A DNA stretch of 64,000 nucleotides from Adineta ricciae (taxonomy: Eukaryota; Rotifera; Eurotatoria; Adinetida; Adinetidae), in assembly GCA_905250025.1 (NCBI GenBank), contig CAJNOJ010000195.1, positions 103,720-167,719 on the forward strand, written 5' to 3'. A program made the translations under genes and the position numbers. Every line of letters starts with the position of its first letter. The first letter of the stretch is position 1. Of the stretch, positions 46,701-58,139 are shown one piece after another. The notes under the pieces were generated by a model. It worked only from the letters and a program-made list of their open reading frames with translations. It had not been told where the DNA came from and did not search any database.

Positions 46701-47999
46701 GCCGTTTTGTTAATTCAAAATCTTTGGCGTGTCTATGCAGCAGACGAAAAATCCCTTTCGAAAGCCACATGGAAAGTTCATGTTCGTCCTCCAAGACATC
46801 AACCGAAAAGTTCGTCAATATTACATCCTAATCCTCATCAACTGTAAGTAAATGATTTTTATAGAGACGATTTGATCTTTCATTTAATTTTCAGTTCGGC
46901 GCGCGTACGTAATAATCCATCATTTTTAAATCGAGTTAGTTTTCGACGACGAACGACACGTGAAACATCATCAACAAATTTAAACCCTGAAAAATCAAGC
47001 AGTAATCTCAATTTAAAACCTTTGCCGAACTCTACAGTTGCTGCAATGCGTTCTTGTATCGATACACTGACAGAAACAGCAAATATGGCACCAACAGCAA
47101 ATCTGTCAGCATTACATGAAGGATCGTCTTCAGGTAAAATGAGTTGTTTACGTTTGATGATGCAATTTTATTCGAAATTAAATAGATAATGAAGAAGATC
47201 ATTTATACTATGCGAATGATGTCAAATCGTTAACCGAAACTCATCGAAATGCAATTAGATTTGTTCGAAAAATCAAATATTATGTTGCGAGACGAAAATT
47301 TCGTGAAGCTCTACGTCCATACGATGTGACTGATGTGATCGAACAATATTCAACAGGCAATGTTGATATGTTAGCGAGAATGAAATATCTTCAAGCAAGG
47401 TAAACTCGAGATATTATCGACAAATTTCAATGGAATTGATATAATTTAGATTGGATAAAGTTTTGGGTACGTCGAAATCCCTGGATAGTTACGAATCAGG
47501 TCCTAGTTTAGCATCGAGAATATGTAAAATTGAAACTCAAGTAAGTCTTTATCGAAGAAATGATGACACGATTGATAGAATGAATTTTCAGGTTGATAAT
47601 TTGGATGTGAAGATTGAAAAACTCTGTCAGCTTGCTACTAACATATTAGAGCGACCAAATTCACAACCGATATCCAATTCATCTTCAATAACACCGATTG
47701 TGGTCGATCGTATTCGAACTGGTAATCGCTATCACGTTTATTATCATCGTCGTCGACGACGAGCTCCTCCACCTCGAACACAAATATTGACACAAGTGAC
47801 TTCAGAACCACAACCACCAGCTCCTCATCCTCCTCGTTTCTTTCCAGTGGTAACCCCTCCAACACGTGCTTCTTCAGGAACAAATCTATCGGAAACATTG
47901 GCATCATCACCGTCACCACCGACAACTACGGGAGAACATACACGTGAGAGTCTCGTTAGTCTCTACTGGCTCTTTCAGGATAATTTGAATTCGTCATGA
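43751..47999 (+). CDS. KCNQ: KCNQ (Kv7) voltage-gated potassium channel
   Basis: Exon 1 (43751-44727) encodes a long hydrophilic N-terminus with a polyGln run (43870-43894) and ends with [20 protein letters not shown], the KCNQ pre-S1/S1 signature. After an 846-nt intron come S1 ([16 protein letters not shown]), S2-S3 ([20 protein letters not shown]), and S4 with regular arginines ([20 protein letters not shown] followed by [16 protein letters not shown]). S5 and the pore follow: DALWWGI, a 15-nt exon (ITLCT), then [14 protein letters not shown]. The C-terminus has the proximal calmodulin-binding helix ([12 protein letters not shown]) and [20 protein letters not shown] with [20 protein letters not shown], leading to a coiled-coil tetramer helix. 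The last part is Pro/Ser/Thr-rich. It is a plasma-membrane M-type K+ channel. PIP2 and calmodulin regulation is expected from the family. Confidence 0.93.
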
Positions 48000-48275
48000 A
48001 ACCCTCTTGTATGATTTTTCTCGTTTTCTGTTTAATTGTAACCATTTATCTACACGTATACACAGTCGAATTTCTTCTATTTCGATAAAATTTCTTGCTT
48101 CATGTCACCGGTGCCTTATCTGGTTGTTAACGGTTTCTTTTTATGTTACTCACTGGTTTTTTCAGTACCAATAAGAAAATATGTATAAATTCAAGAAGAA
48201 ATTTTCGAATTTATTTGTTGAAAATTATAAAATAAACAAACATTAGATAGCAAGTAGTGGATTTGCAGTATGAAA

Positions 48276-48626
48276 TTAGAGAACGCCTAATATGTGTTGA
48301 GATTTTCTTTTCTTACAATGACAATGTGAACAGGATTTTTGTTGCTGTTGAATGAAAACGATATGATCAACATAGATTTGATAGCGACGATGAGAATGAC
48401 GAGATTGACGTGGCTTTTTCTGGACTTTATCATGAACCGTTACTTTCGAATGTGGAGTACGAACAACAGGAATTGTTTGTTCGACATGTTCATCTTTACG
48501 ATGTGAGTTTGGTGTTGAAGCACGAGGAAAGATTTTATTGCTATTCGAAGTTTGTGGTGTACTTGTACCATGATAAATAGTATTGATTGAAGAACGAAAT
48601 CGTTTATAACCTTGTGATTGAGCCAT
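48276..48626 (-). CDS. Small basic protein of unknown function
   Basis: An ATG at 48626 opens 116 codons without an intron. The product is rich in His, Lys, Arg, Ser and Gln (HRKDEHVEQTIPVVRTPHS, KKPRQSRHSHRRYQI) and has a cysteine/histidine cluster near the end (CSHCHCKKRK), which could bind metal. A splice acceptor (tttttctag) ends 11 nt upstream of the ATG, supporting a real 5' end. No family is recognised. Confidence 0.5.
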   Translation of the reverse strand: MAQSQGYKRFRSSINTIYHGTSTPQTSNSNKIFPRASTPNSHRKDEHVEQTIPVVRTPHSKVTVHDKVQKKPRQSRHSHRRYQIYVDHIVFIQQQQKSCSHCHCKKRKSQHILGVL

Positions 48627-49999
48627 TCGAATACGATCTAGAAAAAAAGAAATAAGTTGATCGTTTCAAATACCAAATTGACTTAGGACAAAAGTCATCT
48701 TACACTTCTGTGACTATCTTTTCAGCGGAGAAGGCGTGTCGATGAAATTGAGCGTATGATGATGTGTTGTGAATCAGTGAATGTGCGACTCAACTATCTA
48801 ATTGAGATTGACACTTCTCTCTCTCTCTTCTCTGCATAATATTTTCTTTCTCCTTCTCTCACTCTCCCTCTCTTGATTTTCTCATGTCTATTCACTTTTC
48901 TCTTTCTTCCGTAAATTAATTATGCAATCAAACGAACTATGTGCATCATATCCGAAGTACCACGTGTCCGGGTGTTATTACATACATAAATTTCAAATAT
49001 TGTATTTTCACCGGTGCCAGTCAAGTGTCTCGAATAGTTTGACGGAAGTCCCAAGTGATACAGTCAAATTGAAATGTGTCACTCTTGACCCCGAAAAAGA
49101 GTTCTTTTTTTTCAATGAATAAATATGAAGAATGCAGCTATGTTTATGAAAAGATAACAATTAAAAAGAGCAACATCATTTCGTTGTTATGATGATGCAA
49201 TCAGCAAGCGAGCAGCTGCAATAATGTCTTCGACATATAACACTTATCAACAATAACATTGAACATCGATGTATAATATGTGCGACAGCTTTTTTCTTCG
49301 TTTTGTTGAGTCAATGTAAAGATGATGAAGCTGAGAGAAGGAATGATGACGAATGTTAAATAATATTCAAGGCAAGAAGAAGAAAACGAAACGAAATGAA
49401 GTTGCCAACTTTGATCTAGGTGTGAATAACTTGTTCACATGGAAAATGGATAATATCGTGATGTAAGAATATTGAAAATCAAATGATTTATCTCAAGATC
49501 AAACTCGCATGCAAAAGATAAACAATCATGAGAAGTTTTTTACTCAAAAGTTAATCTTTAATTCTATTATTGTGAAGCATATTTATTACATGTTTAACTA
49601 TGCAGAACATAAGAGGAAGAAGAAAGTGTTCACTATTCTTTTTTTTTAAAGCTCTTTCGTTCGTGACGAAGAATTTTCTTGTCGATGTTGTTTTTGGTAT
49701 TCATCGGTAGACAACATCGAGTAATTTTTTCTTCTTTTCCTTCAATTTTTTTTCTTATGAAATAGGTTATTGTTGCGCCTTTTCTTCGATTAAACCATGC
49801 CATAGCATCCTTCGTTACTATGGTAAACTGTTCTGTTGTGCCACACTTTACTTTCTCTCATTCACCTTCTTGTAAAAATGAAATGAAATGAAAATGCACA
49901 GATCATTTTTCTCGTTTGCTTTTATTGTCTCATTCTTGCGATTGTGTGTGATTTTTTTTTCTTTTTAGACAAAATTAGTTTCTGAACGAATTTATCATC
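48627..49999. other. Intergenic region
   Basis: A 1.37-kb spacer between a reverse gene and SPMIP1. It holds CT/TC-rich stretches at about 48812-48880 and a short open frame at 48922-49122 with no coding support. A splice acceptor at 49967-49968 precedes the SPMIP1 start. Confidence 0.4.
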
Positions 50000-50536
50000 A
50001 TGACGCGTATGGCCTTTGATACTCGCACGCAAAATGCGTGGAAAGAATTGATTGAAAAAGAAGCGATGACACGCGTTTCATGGCATCGAACATTCAAACC
50101 CAATCCCAACGATGATGAATGGTTCAAACGTGGATTTTACACTCAAGCAACAGAAAAGCCTGTTAATCGTTCTTTACCTTCCATTGTCTTTCCACCACGA
50201 CCTAAACCGCGTTATGATCCAAATGACACATTAGACGAATTAGCGAAAAAACTTGATTTAGAACACAATCCAAATGCATTGAAAGAAATGTATCCAGCTG
50301 ATAAACATCACAAAGATGTTTTATTTGATGGATTTTCCAAAGAAGAAAAAGGCCGTTATAAATATTTAAATCTTCGCAAAGTCATTCCACCTGAAAATAA
50401 ATATCAATATCCAGTATCAAATACAATGGAGTATGGATGGAAATTAGGTGAAAGTGGTCAAGAATTCAAAGCACCAACTCATGCTCGAGGAAAAATTGTC
50501 GAAGAATCGTTTTATCGTCGTAATGGTGTTTTTTAA
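50000..50536 (+). CDS. SPMIP1: SPMIP1 (ATP6V1FNB) homologue, axonemal microtubule inner protein
   Basis: A single exon of 178 codons. The N-terminus (NAWKELIEKEAMTRVSWHR) and especially the C-terminal half match vertebrate SPMIP1: LFDGFSKEEKGRYKYLNLRK, PENKYQYPV, MEYGWKLGE, and the end EESFYRRNGVF (vertebrate ESFFRKNGAF). SPMIP1 lies inside doublet microtubules of sperm flagella, where MIPs brace the tubulin wall. Here it may serve motile cilia generally. A splice acceptor lies 31 nt before the ATG. The protein ends at the conserved FRKNGxF motif, where the vertebrate protein has a few more residues. Confidence 0.85.
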   Translation: MTRMAFDTRTQNAWKELIEKEAMTRVSWHRTFKPNPNDDEWFKRGFYTQATEKPVNRSLPSIVFPPRPKPRYDPNDTLDELAKKLDLEHNPNALKEMYPADKHHKDVLFDGFSKEEKGRYKYLNLRKVIPPENKYQYPVSNTMEYGWKLGESGQEFKAPTHARGKIVEESFYRRNGVF

Positions 50537-50802
50537 TAAAAAAAAAGGAAAATTTTCTTTCATTAACTATTTTTTTCTTTCGAAATATACGATTTTTCTC
50601 CATTTGTATATCAACCCTTTTCGATGAAAATTTTAATCTCCATCTTTTGTAAAATCGAATCTTATTTTATGCCGATTGTTCATCAGCTGATTTTAGAAGT
50701 TTATTCTGATTTGAAAACACAAAACAATATCACCGAGTAGATTTCGCATAATGAGAAAAGACTATGAAACTCAAAGAAAAAAAAAGGGGGAAAACGAAAG
50801 TG

Positions 50803-53800
50803 TTATAATCGTTGTATAACTCGACTTTTTATAGATGTTTGATCCTGATCAGATGTATTTGTGTAGAAGGAATTATTATCTATTGTACGTGTCGACGGTG
50901 TACTGAGATATTGTTGAATATAATCTCGCATTGCTAATAAAAGAGTTTCATATTGTTCCTATTGAAGACGAACGATGAAAAAATGTGTATTGAAACGAAG
51001 AAAAACTTTACTTGATCGACGAACTGTGGCCGAACAGCACGGATAAGTCGAACGACTTTGAACGGATCAATTAAGTGTTCAGTTTGCATTTTATCAATCG
51101 AATTGCATAAAGCAGCAAAGTATCCCGAATAGGTCGCACCGTTTCTGTTACAAAAAATTGTCTTTTCAAGAATTAGAATTCGTAAGATTCGACTTACAAA
51201 CATTGTAAAATAACATTTTGTTCATTATACGTCCGCATTTCTTTCAGGAAACGTTTAACAACAACCAGTAAATGTGATTGATCCTTTATTTGAAATTGTC
51301 GTACAGTTCGCAATCGATCATTGTTCTTGAAGACGAAGAAAAGAGAAATGCGACAGATTTGTGAAGTTTAGAAACATACAAAGACATTCTTGTTGACAAA
51401 TTTCAATTCAAACACTCGTTCAACAAGTTGTTCGTCTTCTTTTTGTGATGTTAAAACAATTTCAAATGGTCCGAATAACGTTCCTTGCCCTACATTCGTT
51501 GACCAATAGTAAGAAGTTTTCTACACACGACAAGAAATGAAGAATTCAATACAAAAGAAAACCTTAATATTCCTCACCACATCACGTGTTATAGGCTCTA
51601 ATAACATAATAATCGACACATTATGATCGTAAACCAATCGCCAGAAATCGATGCACGTATGTGGAAGCGGAAATTGCGTGATAATATAACTTGGAGTTTG
51701 TCGATACGACTAGAAAAGCAGAAAATGACAGTTCGATTAGATTCATGATGATTATTCAATGATTAGAAAGATTGAAAATCAGAATAGATTAAATGTAATC
51801 GATCATTGTTCTCTTTTGTCATTCGAACATCCCTGTAATAAATCCCTTTACATTGAAATTTAATGTGAACGAGATTTTCTCTCAATGATGTATATGAACA
51901 ATGATTAATTAACAAAAAAATTCTTACATTAACAAAAACAGCATTGATATAATCAGTTGTTTTATCGACTTGTGTCATTAAATACGGTCGACTATGATCA
52001 GCTAAACATGAAAAGATCTTTCTTGCACTTTATTTACACAGGAATAGTAAAGTTACTCACGGGCAAGGATTGTTTCACTACGATTTTTATTAATATTCGC
52101 AGGTTCAAGTGCTCCTCGACAGGAATATTCAATAGTTGACTGTAATTGTTCTAAAAGCTACAAAATTGAAAAACAAAAGTCAATCATCACGAAAACTCGT
52201 ATTTCTTTTACTTTGTATTGCGTTTTCGTATCCATACGGAACTTCTTTGTCGTCATATATTCTTGCAATGAAACATTTGTATCCATTGTAACAATCCCTT
52301 CGATTAGTGTTCGGTAAAGAAATACATATTGTTCGGCTGTTTGTATCATATATACGCGATTTTGTCTAAATATTCAAACATAAACATGTAAATATTACTT
52401 TTACTGGAAAATATTTACCTCATTCGATGAGTAAATTCTAAAACATCGACTATATCTTGATGTTCAGCTTGTTCCAGTAACGAATCGAGAGCAATAAATG
52501 TTCCAGATCGACCAACACCCGCGCTAAACAAATGACAAAACAAGATCGAAATTCGCGAATTAAATCCAAAGAACTCTTCACCTGCAATGAACAAGTATCG
52601 GATTCGATGATTTATAATCCGTTCGGAAACGTTGCCGAAGGTCCAACAATGGCGTTGATAATGCCAAGCATCCATGATCTAAATTTTCTCTTTCCAATGC
52701 AAAAAGTCACGATTGTATCAATTTGTTTACCTGGCCAAGATAAAAAATGATACTGTTTAACTACTAATGCATCTGTCGACTAAAGTAAATAGATGAAGAT
52801 GAATTCTTTCAGTTAATCTCTATTGACATCGAAATACCTCCGATTGATTAAATAAAAGAAATCTTCGTATTGTGTAATCAGCATATTTTTCTTCATTATC
52901 GAGACGAATTCGAAAATCATTGATGCGTTTTTCACCTTCGTCGGGCCAATATTGAATACATTTATGCTAGAGTAGAATCAATTGAATATTTACATAAACA
53001 TATGGATTATTTACACTACTTTTCCATCTTCAAATAAACGTGTAACCATAATAATTGATTGAATACGTAATTGCCAAATCATACGAATAAAATCATATAA
53101 GGTTGTTTCAGTTGGTGCTGAAAAGAATTTCCAAAAAAAGGCGTTTTTCCTTTCTTCATGGGTCAAGGTGAAATGTGAATGTCAAATGTATCGACGATAA
53201 AAAATTCAAGGAAATCCTGATTGTTTTTCTATATAGATCAACGTCATATTCATACACATCTCAAGGTTAGTCATTCGATCGAATCAACTCAAGTTAACCT
53301 TCAATAAAGTCTACGTGAAATAATGCAGTGTGATCTAATTTAAATGAGGATGTCTGTAAGATAGAAGAAAAAATGAACAAACCTTGAGCAGCGATGTATA
53401 ATTTGCTTGCTCGATATCCATCGATGTATGATGCATTGATGTAATCACTTGATGGGTCACTAATTAAAGGTCTAAGTATAACTCGTGAATGATCATCTGA
53501 AAAGAAAAGAATATGTGTAGATGAAGGAAGGGGACGGAGAATATGTACGAACAAGGTTCGATGGCATTGAAGCGATTTTTGGATTTATTTTCAGGACGAA
53601 ATGCTAAAGTTTTTGGATGAAGGGATTCTGTTGGTAATTTCTAATGGAAAGAAGAAAAAGTCTTTTGGAGAAAGTTAAAGAGTGAATTTACTTCATATTC
53701 GTCGCGAATACGTTGTTCAGGAAATGATTTTGGGTTTAGCCATGAACGTAGTTCTTGAATTTTGATTGGATTTTTCAAAATTTGATGATGATGATGATTG

Positions 53801-54745
53801 CTATTGTTCGTCACGGCATTGTCGACAACTGTTCGATCTACGAAAATGATTCATTTTTTCGCTTACTTCATGATGATTAAGTAAAAAACAATCTTTTTCG
53901 TCTGTTTTTTTTTCTTATCTTTTTATGTTTAGGTGTGTCTTTCCCTTGATAATAAAGGGCGAAAAGCGCCTCGTTTACTGAATTCCTCGTCTTACTTTGA
54001 TCGTTGGTCGAAGATTCGCTAAGTGGTACAGAGGATGTTTTCACTGCTGGATCTTTGCTCCGTTTGGTTGGCACGATCATTTGTTTGAAACGTTTCCATA
54101 ACGGAATTTTGTTTGATGACGACGATGAACTGAACGTTTCATCGGAAGAGTTGATTATTGGGCGAGTTAGAATTGGTATAATTGTGGTCGTTGCTGACCG
54201 CGATCGTGTTGATGAAGAAGTTTGAGGAGAATTCGATGAATGTTTGATTCGATATTTAATTTCATTTTCGTCATTGGAAACTTTCGTCATCGGAGGAAGA
54301 GGTAAAGGAGGATGAGGTTGATACAATTCACCATGTGATTTCGCATGCTGGAGCTTTTTCGTTACATGCCGGAAAGAATATGTTGACGTTTCTTCATCAT
54401 TTGCTGCCTGTTGTTGTTGTTGTGCTTGTTGTTCAGCAGTGAAGGGATTAGAAATATGTTGTGTTGATGCTGACGATCTCATCGATGATGGAATATATTC
54501 AGATCGACGACTCATAGGTCGATGACGAGGCTCATCATCAATAACGGATACTGTTACACTACGTCGGTTGTTTCTGTTGACCTTAATTGCTGCGAATAGA
54601 AATGCGAAAGAAGAAACAAATGATTTACTTGATGATTGTCACTCATACGATTTGACAATGGTCGACGATTGTAACTTTTATTTTGTCGTATTGTCAATTG
54701 TTCACTGTCTCTTCTCTCTTCGTTGTCTCCGTTTTTTTCCTCCAT
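50803..54745 (-). CDS. Tandem-domain protein tyrosine phosphatase without visible membrane segment
   Basis: The ATG is at 54745, in a TATAAAA-like context. The N-terminal about 260 residues are disordered and basic, with a Gln run and Pro-rich motifs ([10 protein letters not shown]). D1 follows: [33 protein letters not shown], the WPD loop ([11 protein letters not shown], across an intron at about 52680-52732), and the signature [15 protein letters not shown], split by an intron after the catalytic Cys. D2 keeps the fold ([37 protein letters not shown]). However its WPD is replaced by QFQIKDQSH, and its signature reads [14 protein letters not shown], lacking His and Arg, so it should be inactive. 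Tandem PTPs are normally receptors, and no signal peptide or TM helix is seen here. An upstream exon cannot be fully excluded. Confidence 0.88.
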
Positions 54746-55386
54746 GTTTTATATGGATTAGTTCTATTGTATTCACATACACATAGATTCAAACGAGCAA
54801 TAGAGAAAAAAAAGTCAAATCGGACAAAAGTTCAATCTTGCCGTTGTTCTTCGTCTTCAAACGACGACAAATAGAAAAACATAGTTCTCTTTCTCTGTAT
54901 ATTATGAAACTAAACTGACGCACCAACTACAAGAAGAAACGAAGAAGGTGGTCGTCGAAAAAAAAAAGACGACGATTCACACAGAACGAAAATGCAAGTA
55001 GAATGGAAGAAAAAGAAAGAAAAAAAAAATCTTTCGAGATCGGTAGTCCTAACATTAGTATTTATTCATAGACATTTGATGATAAATGAGTTAATATACT
55101 CATTAATTTGCAATCACTTTCAATGCTATCGTCAAAGAAAATCTCGTTGAGATCAAGATGGATTTTCGATTGAAATATCCTCCTGACATACACTTGAAAT
55201 ATTCATCATAAATAATTCAGTCCTGCAGGTCTGTATATATATATACAACTATGTGTATCAGGTTGTGCGTTGTTTTTTCTTGCTTTGTTTATCGCGTCTG
55301 GATTTATATATAAAATAAAAAAAAAGAAGAAGAAGAAGGAAAGAACATGAAATAAAAATATAGATTAGTTATGAGTAAAGAAATAT
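54746..55386. other. Intergenic region
   Basis: Between the PTP start and the COPS4 stop (both -). A-rich and GA-rich runs and a TATATATATA run (about 55233-55244) are present. No hydrophobic or signal-peptide-like exon for the PTP was found here. Confidence 0.4.
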
Positions 55387-57102
55387 TTAGGAAACATCCA
55401 TTGATCTAACAGTTGTTGTTGTTGTTTCCATCATCGGGGTATCGTGCTCGTCATTTGTTGTGGCATTTATTTTTGCTTCGATGGTTGCCATGGTCTTTTC
55501 ACACCATTCAGGATGAACAGCTTGAATTTTGTCAAGTACTTGATTGACTTGAACACAAAATGATTCAATTCGACGATCCCATTGAGCAAGTTGTTCGCTT
55601 GCTATGAAGAAAGATGGATGAAACTTTTTCACTTCTGCGAAAATTGCTCATAGTTTACCTTGGAAATGTAAAACAGATGCAATTTGATCAACAAAGCCGC
55701 TCAAACGTCCTTCAGAGATCATCTGCGATGCGATTTTTTCCGACTAAAACGAATATTTTCCATGAGAACCTTCCTTTCGAACAAATCAACATACTTTTTC
55801 CTTGGGAATACCTAGTAAACCACCTAATTCAGTGAATGATATATTTGTATAAATTTTACTAACAGCAACAAGATTATGTTCAATCACAGCGCGTTGTAGA
55901 ATTGTGTAACCTACAGACAAGCGTCATTAATTCATTATTTACAAACAAAATCTATCTTCTACCATCAGCTGTTGTTGCTTTTTGATGTTCAGCAAGGAGT
56001 CCTTCGAATTGTTTTGCATCTTGGGGACTGATAATACGTTCTAAATACCTGAAATATCCGAGAGATGATACGATAGAGTTCAAAATCTTCGTACATTTTG
56101 TTTAATATCGAATAAGCGGGTGATCGTTGTGATCGTTCATCTTTGAATAACGTTCCTAACATTCTCGATCGATGTGGACCCGCCGGTGCCAAAATTGCAC
56201 ATATCAATGCGTTATCTAATGCTTTCATACGTTCTTCGCTGCTAATAATCGATTTCAGCGATAATTCATTGTAACGTTGTGCAGCTTCGACAAATTTTCG
56301 TTTGTAATCAAGAATACGTGCATAACATGCCTAAAAAACAATGAATTTACACACAAAATCGCTGTTTGACACTTGACTTACTCGATAGAGAATTTGCAAT
56401 TCTTCATCGCGTGTTTCATTCTGTGATAACGATGCTCGATTAATATACACCTCCGCTTGAACGGGATCGTCATCTTCCAGGTAAAGTCGTGCGATACGTA
56501 GATATGTTCTTAATTTGTAATCAGGCGGTAAAGGTCTAAACAACAATAATTCAAGAATTGAAATTGCGAAAATACTTTTCATACTTTTGGGCGGATTCTA
56601 ACGGTGCAACAGAAAGAACTTTGGCTGCTTCTCGCCAGTTTTCTTCACGTTCATAAATATCCGCAAGAAAATTTCGATATTGACCAACTTGATCTTCAAA
56701 TGATATCGCTCGTGCAGCCATTCGTTCAAGTGCGTATAACGACACTTCTTTGGCCTGATCCGCTGATAAACGAGGTAGATATGATGTACATAAATCTGTT
56801 AGTAATTGTCGTGATGCAACCAAAACGATTTTATCGTCGACCACTGATAAGCAAACGAAGATTTTAATATGAAATCGAAATAAAAAGTTACGAACCAGCA
56901 TCGAGAAATTTTTTCAAGTTTTCTACTGTATGAGCTTGTTTTGAATCTTGAAAGATCTCATCAAGGATCGATTTAAATCTAAGATATTCAAATTTTCGCT
57001 GTCTTCTCAATAAATTTCAAATTCCTTTACTTGTCCATCAGTTCTCTATGCGAAAGACCTTTGTTTACGACTTGCTGAAGTTGTTCGGCAATGCTAGACA
57101 TT
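55387..57102 (-). CDS. COPS4: COP9 signalosome subunit 4
   Basis: The ATG is at 57102 ([20 protein letters not shown]), with about nine exons. Helical-repeat segments typical of CSN4 follow: [73 protein letters not shown]. Then comes [20 protein letters not shown] and the PCI/winged-helix part with [40 protein letters not shown] and [20 protein letters not shown]. The C-terminal helix ([19 protein letters not shown]) joins the CSN helical bundle. The signalosome removes NEDD8 from cullins in nucleus and cytosol. A splice acceptor lies 6 nt before the ATG. Stop at 55387. Confidence 0.95.
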
Positions 57103-58139
57103 TTAATCTAGAATAGAAAACATCGACTCTTTATTTTGGCGTATGCCATGGTACTTCATCAGATTGACGAAACTTTTGCTTGATTGGTAAGCTATACAAC
57201 AGAAGAAGAAAGAAAATTTATTGGCTCATTTGTTTTAATGAGTCGGAAGATTCATAGAAAGAGGGCGCATGTTTATAGGCTTGATTGATACTAAATTTTA
57301 GAAAGATCAATTTCTAGATTAGATTATCGATCATTTAATCCTTCATGTTCTGTAAATAACATTTTCGTGAGGTAAGTGATAAAATGAACAATGTCTTATC
57401 CACCGCTTCCGAATCTTGACGGTTTATCTATTTGTCAGTGGATCAACGTAACAGATGATTTAGAGAAAATCATTCATTTCTGTTAACGCGTTGGATTCTT
57501 ACACACATATCCTAATAAACGTTGTCTGAAGTTGCATGATAATTGGTACCTAGACGTGTGTTCAAAGTCAATGGATCAATACCCAAATAACGATATCGAA
57601 TATGTAAGTCATCTTATTCTATATCTATACGCAATGATACTTTTCTTGAGGGTAGCAAACTAAAACTATTACAAATATTAGATCCCATGATGTATTGGCG
57701 TCAAGATTTGGATTCGCATAAGTTCATTAACAGTATGTTCGCTCTAGATATGCGCCTTATTTCTCTGAATCTCTCTATACTCATTAAAACGGATAAGCCA
57801 ATAAATTTTTCTTTTCTCTGCCGTGAGTCTCGACTATGGGAATGAACAAATCATCATGGTACTCACAACAAGAAAGGAAAAAAAATTCAACCTACCGTAT
57901 ATCGATGTCGTGAAAAGGCAAATCCGAGGTATCTCGGTATTCGTTTATTTCGGAAGAAAAAACGAGAATAGGCCAGACAAAGATAATAAAAAACAACAGA
58001 AAACCACTCTCTCTGTAACGGAAACAATAGTATCTAGACAAAGCGAAGTCTAACAACGCAATGAAGACACTAACATCTGCTGTTATACAGTTCACCAACC
58101 ATGCGAAAATGTTGTTAATCTGAAGAAATATCAATGCGC
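57103..58139. other. Intergenic region with a degraded coding fragment
   Basis: Between PSMD5 and COPS4. On +, a coding-like stretch begins at 57391 (MSYPPLPNLDGLSICQWI...) and a second piece lies near 57682-57732 (DPMMYWRQDLDSHKF). The frame is interrupted, so this reads as a broken or chance fragment of unknown family. The rest has no coding character. Confidence 0.35.
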
